Below are positions 40,872 through 50,200 of a stretch of 64,000 nt of DNA, piece after piece. Source of the stretch: Acidovorax radicis N35 (GTDB lineage: Bacteria > Pseudomonadota > Gammaproteobacteria > Burkholderiales > Burkholderiaceae_C); assembly GCF_000204195.1 (NCBI RefSeq), contig NZ_AFBG01000020.1:1-64000 (forward strand), given 5' to 3'. The first letter of the stretch is position 1. Every line of letters starts with the position of its first letter. Under the pieces are notes generated by a model. That model was not told where the DNA came from and did not search any database. It worked only from the letters and a program-made list of their open reading frames with translations. The position numbers and the translations under genes are program-made.

Positions 40872-40944
40872 GCATGGGTGCATCTATTGGTGCCTCCCAA
40901 GCCTTGTGCGTTGGCCACACTCCACGGGGTATAAGCTTCACACC

Positions 40945-42126
40945 ATGCGGGTATTCAATTGCGACCATTGCGGTCATCTGGTTTTTTTCGATAGCGTGCA
41001 GTGCCTGCACTGTGGCAGCGCGCTGGCATTTTTGCCCGATGTGCTGACCATCGCGGCCCTCGCGCCTGCGCCGCAGGACGGTGCCGACCTGTGGAGGCGC
41101 AGGGGCGGGCGCGGCAGCACCGACTACAGTGGCCGCCTGTACCGCATGTGCCGTAACCATACCGAGCACCAAGCCTGCAACTTTGCGGTGCCGGCCAACG
41201 ACTACGCCGAACTGTGTGTGTCCTGCCGCCAGACCCGGGTGCTGCCCGATCTTTCGGAGGCGGCCAACATGGGCCGCTGGATGCAGATCGAGGCTGCCAA
41301 GCGGCGCCTGTTTTACAGCCTGGCCCGTCTGGGCCTGGAGCCGGCACCGGGGCGCACCGGGCCGGTTTTTGAATTTCTGGCGGAATTGCCCGGTGGGCCC
41401 CCTGTCATGACGGGCCACCACGGCGGGACGATCACTCTCAATGTGGCCGAAGCGGACGATGACGAGCGCGCACGCCGCCGCATCGCGCTGGGCGAACCTT
41501 ACCGAACGCTGATTGGCCACCTGCGCCATGAGTCTGGCCATTTTTACTGGGACCAGCTAGTGCGTGACGGTGGGCGCCTGGAAGACTTCCGCCAGATGTT
41601 TGGCGACGAGCGCCAGGACTATGCCGCCGCGCTGGAGGCCCACTACGCCAAGGGCAACGACCTGGGCGACTGGGCTGATCACCACGTCAGCGCCTATGCC
41701 GCCGCCCACCCCTGGGAGGATTGGGCGGAGACCTGGGCCCATTACCTGCACATGATTGATCTGCTGGAGACATCGGCCAGCTATGCCACCGAGGTCACGA
41801 TCCCTGGCATCTATGGCGCGCAGCGCAGCAGCGCCATCGACCCGTTTGCCAGCCCGGCACCTGATTTCCAGTCCATGGTGCAGCACCTGGTGCCGCTGAC
41901 ACTGCTGCTCAACAGCCTCACGCGCAGCCTGGGACAGCCCGATGCCTATCCGTTTGCGCTGGCCGGCGAGGTGCTCGCCAAGCTGAGGTTTGTGCATGAC
42001 GTGGTGCGCGAAGCCGCCCAGCGACCGACCCCGGTCGCGGCTCCTGCCCCATCGGTGCCCCCTGTACCTGCCGCCAAACCCATCAATAAAAAGAATAGCA
42101 AGATAACCAGCAAGGACATGCGCTAG
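40945..42126 (+). CDS. Zinc-ribbon putative metallopeptidase (COG4307 type)
   Basis: 393 aa from ATG 40945. The N-terminus has two Cys pairs (FNCDHCGHLVF, VQCLHCGS), a further C..C set (CRNHTEHQACN, CVSCRQTR), and a thermolysin-like HESGHFYWDQ motif with downstream acidic residues (DDHHVSAYAA-like, WEDWAETWAHYLH). This layout fits the uncharacterised zinc-ribbon metallopeptidase family. The C-terminal ~45 residues are Pro/Ala/Lys-rich. The substrate is unknown. Confidence 0.8.
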   Translation: MRVFNCDHCGHLVFFDSVQCLHCGSALAFLPDVLTIAALAPAPQDGADLWRRRGGRGSTDYSGRLYRMCRNHTEHQACNFAVPANDYAELCVSCRQTRVLPDLSEAANMGRWMQIEAAKRRLFYSLARLGLEPAPGRTGPVFEFLAELPGGPPVMTGHHGGTITLNVAEADDDERARRRIALGEPYRTLIGHLRHESGHFYWDQLVRDGGRLEDFRQMFGDERQDYAAALEAHYAKGNDLGDWADHHVSAYAAAHPWEDWAETWAHYLHMIDLLETSASYATEVTIPGIYGAQRSSAIDPFASPAPDFQSMVQHLVPLTLLLNSLTRSLGQPDAYPFALAGEVLAKLRFVHDVVREAAQRPTPVAAPAPSVPPVPAAKPINKKNSKITSKDMR

Positions 42127-42446
42127 CGCCTGATTTTTCTCAAATTCTGCCGTTATCCAAGGGTTGGGGCGACCACGGCCTGGAACTTGCTAAATGTCTG
42201 CGAGGAGATTGGCTCTCATGCAGAAGTTCAACGCGATGGTTATTCCGCTGCCCCCGCAGCGTTGGAGCGGTGTGGCGGGTTGGTCTGGTTCGCCAGGCGT
42301 GATGCCGGTGCGCCCTGCCGGGGCAGGGTTTGCGCACGGCGCGTGCGCAAACCCTTGGCGTGGTAGGCCGCCAAGACAACCGGGGTGCCGGGCGAGCCAC
42401 CCCCACCGAGGCGAATGCACACACATCACCAAGGGAGGTCACGACC
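42127..42446. other. Intergenic region with two strong hairpins upstream of the alpha-E gene
   Basis: No gene is convincing here. It contains a CCCTGCC/GGCAGGG palindrome (42313-42328) directly joined to a 12-bp perfect stem GGGTTTGCGCAC/GTGCGCAAACCC (42326-42354, 5-nt loop). These could be terminator-like or leader structures for the downstream alpha-E transcript. Confidence 0.5.
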
Positions 42447-42602
42447 ATGCTGAGCCGCACTGCTGATCACCTGTTCTGGATGGCCCGCTACACCGAGCGG
42501 GCAGAAAAGCCCTGCGCAGCCGGGCTTTCGACACAACACCGCCAGCGTGCGCAGCACGCCCGGGGTTCTCTGCCCCCGTTGAACAAGGAGGCCGTATGCT
42601 GA
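42447..42602 (+). CDS. 51-aa leader formed from a duplicated alpha-E gene start
   Basis: ATG 42447 has GGGAGG 8 bases upstream. Its first 20 codons (MLSRTADHLFWMARYTERAE) repeat those of the alpha-E gene 149 bp further on almost base for base, then the sequence diverges (KPCAAGLSTQHRQ...). Its stop TGA overlaps the start of the real gene (ATGCTGA), so translation of the leader would feed ribosomes onto the alpha-E start. It could be a chance partial duplication or a translational coupling device. Confidence 0.45.
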   Translation: MLSRTADHLFWMARYTERAEKPCAAGLSTQHRQRAQHARGSLPPLNKEAVC

Positions 42603-43555
42603 GCCGCACTGCCGACCACCTGTTCTGGATGGCCCGCTACACCGAGCGGGCAGAGAACACCGCCCGCATGCTGGACGTCAACTACCAAAGCGCGCTGCTG
42701 CCGCAATCCACCGAAGTGGCCATGCAGGGCTGGCAGGGGCTGTTGTCCATCAGCGAGCTGCTGCCCGCCTACACCGCCCAGCATGGAGAGGTGACCCCGG
42801 CGAAGGTGCTGCATTTCATGGTCAAGGACCCGGCCAACCCGTCGTCCATCGTGGCCTGCCTGCAGGCCGCGCGAGAGAATGCCCGGGCCGTGCGCGGTGC
42901 GCTGAATACCGAGGCGTGGGAGATCCTGAACCAGACCTGGCTCGAGGTGAACCGGCTTATTGACGGCGGTGCACTGGAGAGGGACCCGGCGCGGTTCTTC
43001 GAATGGGTGAAGTTCCGTTCGCACCTGTCGCGTGGCGTCACGGTGGGCACCATGCTGCAAGACGAAGCTCTGCACTTCATGCGGCTGGGCACCTTCCTGG
43101 AGCGGGCCGACAACACGGCGCGCCTGCTGGACGTGAAGTTCCACGCCGTGCAGAGCGACTTCATGGGCACGGCCACGGAGCAAGACCAGGATTACGACTT
43201 CTACCACTGGAGCGCGATCTTGCTGAGCGTGTCCGGCTTTGAGACCTACCGCAAGGTCTACCGCGACGTGATCACCCCCGAGCGGGTGGCCGAACTGCTG
43301 ATCTTGCGTGCCGACATGCCACGCTCACTGCATGCCTGCATGAAGGAGGTGCTGGGTAACCTCGACATGCTGGGCAGCGGCCAATCTGCAGAGACGCAGC
43401 GGCATGCGGGGAGGCTTCTGGCCCACCTGAAGTTCGCGCGCATCGACGAAATTCTGACCCACGGATTGCATGCTTATCTCACGCAGTTTCTGGAGCGCGT
43501 GAACGACCTGGGCGCGCGTATCAGTCAGGATTTCCTGGTGCCTTCGACGGCATGA
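42596..43555 (+). CDS. Alpha-E domain protein
   Basis: 319 aa from ATG 42596 with AAGGAGG 5 bases upstream. The alpha-E fold is all-helical; here MLSRTADHLFWMARYTERAE, WEILNQTWLEVNRL, LRLGTFLERADNTARLLD-like segments and KFARIDEILTHGLHAYL mark it. Alpha-E proteins are encoded beside circularly permuted ATP-grasp and transglutaminase genes and are thought to assist a peptide-ligase system. It converges on the transglutaminase gene, with a 35-bp overlap of 3' ends. Confidence 0.88.
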   Translation: MLSRTADHLFWMARYTERAENTARMLDVNYQSALLPQSTEVAMQGWQGLLSISELLPAYTAQHGEVTPAKVLHFMVKDPANPSSIVACLQAARENARAVRGALNTEAWEILNQTWLEVNRLIDGGALERDPARFFEWVKFRSHLSRGVTVGTMLQDEALHFMRLGTFLERADNTARLLDVKFHAVQSDFMGTATEQDQDYDFYHWSAILLSVSGFETYRKVYRDVITPERVAELLILRADMPRSLHACMKEVLGNLDMLGSGQSAETQRHAGRLLAHLKFARIDEILTHGLHAYLTQFLERVNDLGARISQDFLVPSTA

Positions 43556-44489
43556 CGGGGGCCACTTCGGGTGCCGCTGCGGGTTCGCTGACCGGCACGG
43601 GCTCCACGGTCACCCCCACCTGCAGCACATGGTGGTCGCCACCATGGATCACGCCGCGCAGCGGCGACACATCCGAGTAGTCGCGCCCAACAGCCAGGGT
43701 CACATAGTCTTCGCCAGCAGCACGGTCGTTCGTCGGGTCCAGGTCAAACCACTCCGTGTCCTCTGCCGTGCCCTCGCTGTCCTTGGCTGCGGGAGACCAC
43801 ACCGAAACCCAGGCGTGCGAGGCGTCGGCCCCCACCAGCCGTGGCTGGCCCGGCGGGGGCTCGGTCAGCAAGTAGCCGCTCACATACCGCGCCGCCAGGC
43901 CCATGCTGCGCAGGCAGCCGATCATCACGTGGGCAAAGTCCTGGCATACGCCCCGGCGCAGCCGCAGGGATTCGAGCGCGGGCGTGCCGGCATCCGTGGC
44001 GTGGGCCGTGTAGACGAAGTCGGCATGGATGCGCGACATCAGGTGGCTGGCCACCGCCATCAGCGGGCGCCCTGGCGCAAAACTCTCGCGGGCATAGGCC
44101 ACAAAGTCGGTGTGCCGGGGGATGTAGGGCGAGGCAAAGCCAAATTCGGCGGCAGGGTGGAAGGGCATGCCACGCCGGTAGGCCAGGCGTTCACGCACCG
44201 CCTCCCAAGGTTCGCCGGGTGGTGCTGGCGGCGGCGGTGCGGTCTCCAGCAGGCTTTCGGCGCGCACGTGCAGCCGCTCGTGGGTGAAAGGCAGGTTGAA
44301 GAATGCGCGGGTGTTGCCAAACACATCCTGGGCGGTTTGGCACTGTGTTGGGGCGGGTTCCACGTGCAGCGTGTGGGTCAGCACGCGCTGCACCAACCCA
44401 GTGCGCGGCCGCAGGTGGGCCATGTGCTGGGCGTTCTGCACCGCCGGCGTGTACTGGTACACCGTTTCGTGGATGACGCGCAATCGCAT
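43521..44489 (-). CDS. Transglutaminase-like cysteine peptidase
   Basis: 322 aa from ATG 44489. An N-terminal beta domain (MRLRVIHETVYQYTPAVQNA) precedes a transglutaminase core with the triad Cys in RGVCQDFAHVM, His in DASHAWVSVW and Asp in WFDLDPTND. The C-terminus is a Pro/Ala/Val-rich tail. It lies 2 bp downstream of the ATP-grasp/alpha-E gene in the same direction and probably acts as an amide hydrolase or ligase partner. Confidence 0.85.
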   Translation of the reverse strand: MRLRVIHETVYQYTPAVQNAQHMAHLRPRTGLVQRVLTHTLHVEPAPTQCQTAQDVFGNTRAFFNLPFTHERLHVRAESLLETAPPPPAPPGEPWEAVRERLAYRRGMPFHPAAEFGFASPYIPRHTDFVAYARESFAPGRPLMAVASHLMSRIHADFVYTAHATDAGTPALESLRLRRGVCQDFAHVMIGCLRSMGLAARYVSGYLLTEPPPGQPRLVGADASHAWVSVWSPAAKDSEGTAEDTEWFDLDPTNDRAAGEDYVTLAVGRDYSDVSPLRGVIHGGDHHVLQVGVTVEPVPVSEPAAAPEVAPVMPSKAPGNPD

Positions 44490-44491
44490 GG

Positions 44492-47131
44492 TCAAGCTCC
44501 GATGCTGTACCGCAAGGCATCCACTGAATGGGTGAAATAGCGCGTGGCCAGCACCTCCGACAGGCCCATCACACCCCGCACACAGCTGCCCAGGTACTGC
44601 TCCAGCGCGGCATGCCGGCCCTCGGCATCCTGCGCGCACAAGGCGACCAGCGACAGGTCGGACGCTTCGGGGATGCCCGTGGCCGCGGACTCTCCGGGTG
44701 TCCCTGCGGCCGCCTCGATCTTGGCAATGCGCCCGCGCAGCGTCTGGGCCACCCAGGCCAGGGACCGGGGGTTGTCGCGGTCGATCACCAGCAGGTCGAG
44801 CAGCGCGGGCATGTCGCGCCGCTGCTGGTACTGGGCGTGGAAGGTGATGGTGCTGTCAAACAGCGCGATCATGGCCTCGAAGCCACTTTCGTCGAACACC
44901 GCTTCCGTCTGCAGGCCACTTTCGAGCGCAGCGGCCAGAAAGCCCAGGCGCTCCAGGTGCCTCCCGATCGACAGCAGCCGCCAGCCATCGTCGCGGGTCA
45001 TGCGGTCGGTCTGCTGGCCGGTCATGGCGGCGGTGCGGCCGCTCAGGGCTTCGAGCTGGCGCAGCGCGTCCAGCGGTGAATAGTCGCCGTCTTCCGCAAC
45101 GCCCGGGCCTTGCGCAAAAAACTCGGCCTCGGCATTCACGATGAGGTTCCAGTGCTCCTGCGACAAGCGGTCACGCACGGCCGAGGCCGCCCCGAGGATG
45201 CCGCGCAGGTTGTAGCCCACGCTGGTGATCTGGGCGGCATTCGTCAGCCCCGCGATGAGCGAGCGCTCGAACACGCGACGCGCCTGCGTGGCCGGCGGCA
45301 CGGTGGACAGCACCAGGCCCTGGCCCACGGCCATCGCCCCCAGCCAGGCCAGCAGTGGCTGGGACGACTGGTCTTCGCCGTTCAGGCATTGCAGCGCAAT
45401 GCGTGCCAGGCGGGTCACGTTCTCGGTGCGTTCGGTGTAGCGGCCCAGCCAGAAGAGGTTTTCGGCCGCGCGGCTGGTCACCTGGCGGCTGCGGTGCACC
45501 ACGGCCGGGGCGCTCTGGTTGTGGGCGAGCAGCGTGGTGGTGTCCACCTGACCGTCGGTCAGCACCCAGACATCGGCGCTGCTGCCACCACGCTGCATGG
45601 ACGTGATCTCGCTGTCACCGGTGGCAATGCGCGCCAGCCCGCCCGGCAGCACCCGCCAGGAGCCCGGACCATCACACACGGCAAACACGCGCAGCATCAC
45701 CGAACGGGGCGCAATGCTGCTGCGCGGTGGCTGCCCCGGCGGGCCGGGGTGCCACGTCGGCATCTGCGACAACGGCAGGTGGGCCTGCACGGTGTATTCG
45801 TCCCCCTGGCCCTGGATGCGCTGGGACCACTGCGTCAGGTCTTGGGGCGACTGTGCACCGCCGAGCACCGGCACCCGCTGCCCCATGGGCCAGGTGGGCC
45901 GGATCACGCTGTGGGCCAGTTGCGGCAGCACCGCCTGCATGGCAGAGCGCTCGCCACACCACCAGGTGGGCAGCGACGGCAGCGCGAGCTCTTCGCCCAG
46001 CAGGTGGCGCGAGAGCGCGGGCATGAAGCCCAGCAATGCCGACGATTCCAGGAACGCCGACCCCGGCGCATTGGCCACCAGCACGTTGCCCGCGCGGATG
46101 GCCTGCAGCAGGCCGGGCACGCCCAGGCGCGAGTCGCTGCGCAGCTCCAGTGGGTCGAGAAACTCGTCGTCCAGGCGCTTCAGGATGCCGTGCACCGGCT
46201 GCAGGCCGTGCAGCGTCTTGAGGTACAGGCGCGCATCGCGCACGGTGAGGTCGTTGCCTTCGACCAGCGTGAGGCCCAGGTAGCGCGCCAGGTAGGCGTG
46301 CTCAAAGTAGGTTTCGTTGTACGGGCCGGGCGTGAGCAGCACGATGCGCGCATCCTGCCCGGCTGGGCTCATCTGCCGCAGCCCGTCGAGCAACGCGCGG
46401 TAGGTGGCGGCCAGGCGCTGCACATGCATCTGGCGGAAGGCCTCGGGGAACAGGCGCGAGATGAGCAGCCGGTTCTCCAGCAGGTAGCCCAGGCCCGACG
46501 GCGCCTGCGTGCGCTGCGTGACGACCCACCAGTCGCCCTGCGCATCGCGCGCCATATCGAACGCAGCGATGTGCAGGTGCGTGCCGCCCACGGGCTGGAC
46601 CCCATGCATGGCGCGCAGGTAGCCCGGGTGGCCCTGCACCAGCGCGCTGGGGAGCAAGCCTTTGTGCAGCAACTCTTGCGGGCCATACACGTCGGCCATC
46701 ACGCGGTCGAGCAGGCGCACGCGCTGCAACACGCCACGCTCGATGTGTGCCCAGTCGCCTTGCGAGAGGATCAGCGGAAACAGATCGACCGACCAGGGCC
46801 GCTGTGGGCCGTCGGCATCGGCGTACACGTTGTAGGTGATGCCGTTGTCGCGCACCTGGCGCTGCAGGCTCTGCATGCGCCGGTCCAGGTCCTGGAAGCC
46901 CTCGGGCCCCAATTGATCGAAGAATTGGGCCCAGGCGCTAGTGATATCTGGCTTGTTTGCTATTGATTTTGGAGTGCCTGATGCAGTGGCAGCACCGGGG
47001 GCGTCCGCCACGCTGGCACCCCGCAGCTCGTCAAAATGCCCGGCCGCCGCAGCAGGCGCCAGTGCAGCCGCCAACTGGGCTGCGCTGTCAGAAGGGTCGG
47101 GGGTGGGGAGGCTGTCGTTGAGGTGGTTCAC
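44492..47131 (-). CDS. Circularly permuted ATP-grasp protein fused to an alpha-E domain
   Basis: 879 aa. After a ~60-residue Ala-rich N-terminus, residues ~65-480 form the circularly permuted ATP-grasp type 2 domain: NGITYNVYADADGPQRPWSV, LLTPGPYNETYFEHAYLARY, VEGNDLTVRDARLYLKTL, VANAPGSAFLES and LPSLPTWWCGE. The C-terminal ~330 residues are an alpha-E domain (SRAAENLFWLGRYTERTENV). In many genomes these are two genes; here they are fused. Predicted role: ATP-dependent amide-bond formation on a peptide or similar substrate. Confidence 0.85.
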   Translation of the reverse strand: MNHLNDSLPTPDPSDSAAQLAAALAPAAAAGHFDELRGASVADAPGAATASGTPKSIANKPDITSAWAQFFDQLGPEGFQDLDRRMQSLQRQVRDNGITYNVYADADGPQRPWSVDLFPLILSQGDWAHIERGVLQRVRLLDRVMADVYGPQELLHKGLLPSALVQGHPGYLRAMHGVQPVGGTHLHIAAFDMARDAQGDWWVVTQRTQAPSGLGYLLENRLLISRLFPEAFRQMHVQRLAATYRALLDGLRQMSPAGQDARIVLLTPGPYNETYFEHAYLARYLGLTLVEGNDLTVRDARLYLKTLHGLQPVHGILKRLDDEFLDPLELRSDSRLGVPGLLQAIRAGNVLVANAPGSAFLESSALLGFMPALSRHLLGEELALPSLPTWWCGERSAMQAVLPQLAHSVIRPTWPMGQRVPVLGGAQSPQDLTQWSQRIQGQGDEYTVQAHLPLSQMPTWHPGPPGQPPRSSIAPRSVMLRVFAVCDGPGSWRVLPGGLARIATGDSEITSMQRGGSSADVWVLTDGQVDTTTLLAHNQSAPAVVHRSRQVTSRAAENLFWLGRYTERTENVTRLARIALQCLNGEDQSSQPLLAWLGAMAVGQGLVLSTVPPATQARRVFERSLIAGLTNAAQITSVGYNLRGILGAASAVRDRLSQEHWNLIVNAEAEFFAQGPGVAEDGDYSPLDALRQLEALSGRTAAMTGQQTDRMTRDDGWRLLSIGRHLERLGFLAAALESGLQTEAVFDESGFEAMIALFDSTITFHAQYQQRRDMPALLDLLVIDRDNPRSLAWVAQTLRGRIAKIEAAAGTPGESAATGIPEASDLSLVALCAQDAEGRHAALEQYLGSCVRGVMGLSEVLATRYFTHSVDALRYSIGA

Positions 47132-47183
47132 TGCGCTCGATTTTCGGGCATTTGTTCGACAACACTCTGCGGGTAACCCGCAC

Positions 47184-47285
47184 CGTCGAAACTGGCGGGG
47201 CCGATGCCAGAGACGCCAAGCAAGGGCCGCCCCGCAGCAAGGGCGTCGTCCCCCTGGGGGGAAGGCGCGCAGCGACTCAGGGGGG
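47184..47285. repeat. GC-rich intergenic repeat, copy B
   Basis: Starts CGTCGAAACTGGCG and ends GCGACTCAGGGGGG, 5 bp from the stop of the DUF2126 gene; it matches copy A at 22021-22151 with a shorter middle. Confidence 0.65.
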
Positions 47286-47290
47286 CTTCT

Positions 47291-50200
47291 CTACCTCCGC
47301 ATCGTGCGCCGCAGATCCAGTGTGAACGGAAACTCCCGGCTGCCCGGCAGCTCAATCGTCGCAGGCGGCACCGCCAGCCTGCCCGGTGTGTGGCCCATGC
47401 GCGAGAACCGCGCGAGGCGGCGGCTTTCGGCCTCGTAGGCGTTGACTGGGAAGGTGTCGTAGTTGCGCCCGCCCGGGTGCGCCACGTGGTACTGGCAGCC
47501 GCCCAAAGAGCGGTTCATCCAGGTGTCCACGATGTCGAACGTGAGCGGCGCATGGGCGCCAATGGTCGGGTGCAGGGCCGAGGGCGGGTTCCAGGCCTTG
47601 TAGCGCACGCCCGCCACAAATTCGCCGGTGGTGCCGGTGCTTTGCAGCGGCAGAGGCTGGCCGTTGACGGTGACCACATGGCGGCTTTCGTTCATGCCCG
47701 TCACGCGCACCTCGATGCGCTCCAGCGACGAGTCCACATAGCGCACGGTGCCCCCGGCTGAGCCTTCCTCGCCCATCACATGCCAGGGCTCCAGCGCGTT
47801 GCGCAGGGTCAGCTCCACACCCATCGACTTGACGGTGCCGACCATGGGGAAGCGGAACTCGAACTGCGGTGCAAACCAGGCCGCGTCAAACGCGTAGCCT
47901 GCGGCGTTCATCTCGGCCACCACATCGTGCATGTCCTGCTGGATGAAGGTGGGCAGCATCCAGCGGTCGTGCAGCTCGGTGCCCCAGCGGGCGGCGGGGG
48001 CACGGTAGGGCGTCTTCCAGAAGCGTGCAATCAGGGCGCGCAGCAGCAACTGCTGCACCACGCTCATGTGGGCGTGGGGCGGCATCTCGAAAGCGCGCAG
48101 CTCCAAGAGGCCCAGGCGGCCGGTGCTGCTGTCGGGCGAGAACATCTTGTCGATGGAAAACTCGCTGCGGTGGGTGTTGCCCGTCACGTCCACGAGGATG
48201 TTGCGCAGCGTGCGGTCCACCAGCCAGGGCGGCATGTCCTGGCCGTACAGGGCGCGGTTGGACTCAATCTCGCGCAGCGCGATCTCCAGCTCGTACAACT
48301 GGTCGTTGCGCGCCTCGTCCACACGCGGCGATTGGCTGGTGGGGCCGATGAACAGGCCGCTGAACAGATAGCTCAGGCTGGGGTGGTTGTGCCAGTAGAG
48401 CAGCAGGCTGGCCAGCAGCTCGGGCTTGCGCAAGAACGGCGAGTCGGCCGGTGTGGCGCCACCCATCACGAAGTGGTTGCCGCCCCCGGTGCCGGTGTGG
48501 CGGCCATCGGTCATGAACTTCTCGGCCGACAGGCGCGTCTCCCACGCGGCCTGGTACAGAAACTCGGTGTGCTGCACCAGCTCCTTCCAATGGCTGGCGG
48601 GGTGGATGTTCACCTCGATCACGCCCGGGTCGGGCGTGACTGCCAGCACCTTCAGGCGTGCGTCGCGCGGGGGCGGGTAGCCTTCCAGCACGATCTTCAT
48701 GCCCAGCTCTTCGGCCGTGGCTTCGATGGCGGCCAGCAGGTCCAGGTAGTCGTCCAGGCGCGCCAGCGGCGGCATGAAGACATACAACACGCCATACTTT
48801 TCACCCACCGCTTCCGCCTTGGGGCCGCTGGACCGGCGCGGGTCGCGCACCTCGACGCACATCGCAGTGCGCGACAGCCCGGCGGCCGACTGGAACTTGC
48901 CTGGGGGCTGCATGCCCGCATGGGGATCGGGCTGGCCCGCCTGGCGTGCGTGGTCGCCGCCTGCGGTGCCTGCAACGCCTTGGGCCACCCGGCGTGCCTC
49001 GCTGGGGGCGGTGGCACCTGCCAGGTAGGGCAGGTCACGGTCGCCGGTGACGGGGCCCGGTGGAACGGAATACCGTGCGCGCAGCGTGGTGGCGGCGGCC
49101 AGCGGGCCCTGGGGGGCGGTCGGGTCTGGCGGGATCAGGTGGTCGGTGTCGGCGGCCTTCACCCAGGGCAGGGCGTCCAGGGGCAGCCGGTAGCCCATGG
49201 GCGAATCGCCGGGGATGAGCAACATGCGGTCGTCGCGGAAGAACCAGGGGCCGGTGCTCCACACGCTGCCCACCAGCTTGCCCGACCCTTCACCCGCCTG
49301 CAGCGGCAGCACATAGCCGATCACGCTGTCGAGCTTTTGCTCGAACACGCGGCGCAGGCGAGCGCGCTCCAGCTCGTCGTCCAGGCGCGCGTCAAACGGG
49401 TCCACGTTGACCGGCAGGCGCCGCTCGCGCCACAGGTAGTAGAAGGTGTCCTCGTAGCCGGGCTGGATATAGCGATCGGTGATGCCCAGCTTGCGCGTGA
49501 GGTGGTGCACAAAACGTTCTGCGTCCGCGCTGGTGTAGTGCGATGGGTTGCGTTCGTCGGCAAACAGCGCGGGGTTTTTCCAGGCCGGCTGGCCGTCGGC
49601 GCGCCAGCAGATCGACAACGCCCAGCGGGGCAACTGTTCGCCGGGGTACCACTTGCCCTGGCCAAAATGCAGAAAACCACCCTGGCCATATTCGGCGCGC
49701 AGCTTGTGCACCAGCTCGGTGGCAAAGCCGCGTTTGGTGGGCCCCAGGGCGTCGGTGTTCCACTCGGCAGCGTCGCGGTCGCCCACGGCCACAAAGGTGG
49801 GCTCGCCGCCCATGGTCAGGCGCACATCGTTCGCGGTCAGGTCGGCATCCACCTGGTCGCCCAGCGCCTGCACGGCCTGCCACTGGTCTTCGGTGTAGGG
49901 CTTGGTCACGCGCGGCGATTCGAAGATGCGCGTCACGCGCATCTCGTGGTTGAACTCCACCTCGGCCTCGTCCACCCCGCCTTCAATCGGCGCGGCGCCG
50001 GAGGGCTGGGGCGTGCAGGCCAGGGGGATATGGCCCTCGCCCGCCATCAGGCCGCTGGTGGCGTCCAGGCCGATCCAGCCCGCGCCGGGCAGGTAGACCT
50101 CGCACCAGGCGTGAAGGTCGGTGAAGTCCACTTCGGTGCCACTCGGGCCATCGAGCGCCTTCACGTCGGGCGTGAGCTGGATCAGGTAGCCCGACACGAA

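Noticed and set aside
46930-46975. AT-richer patch in the ATP-grasp gene resembling the dispersed repeats
   Set aside because: It shares only a short gcgctag and gctatt with the repeat family and lacks the palindrome; not enough to call.
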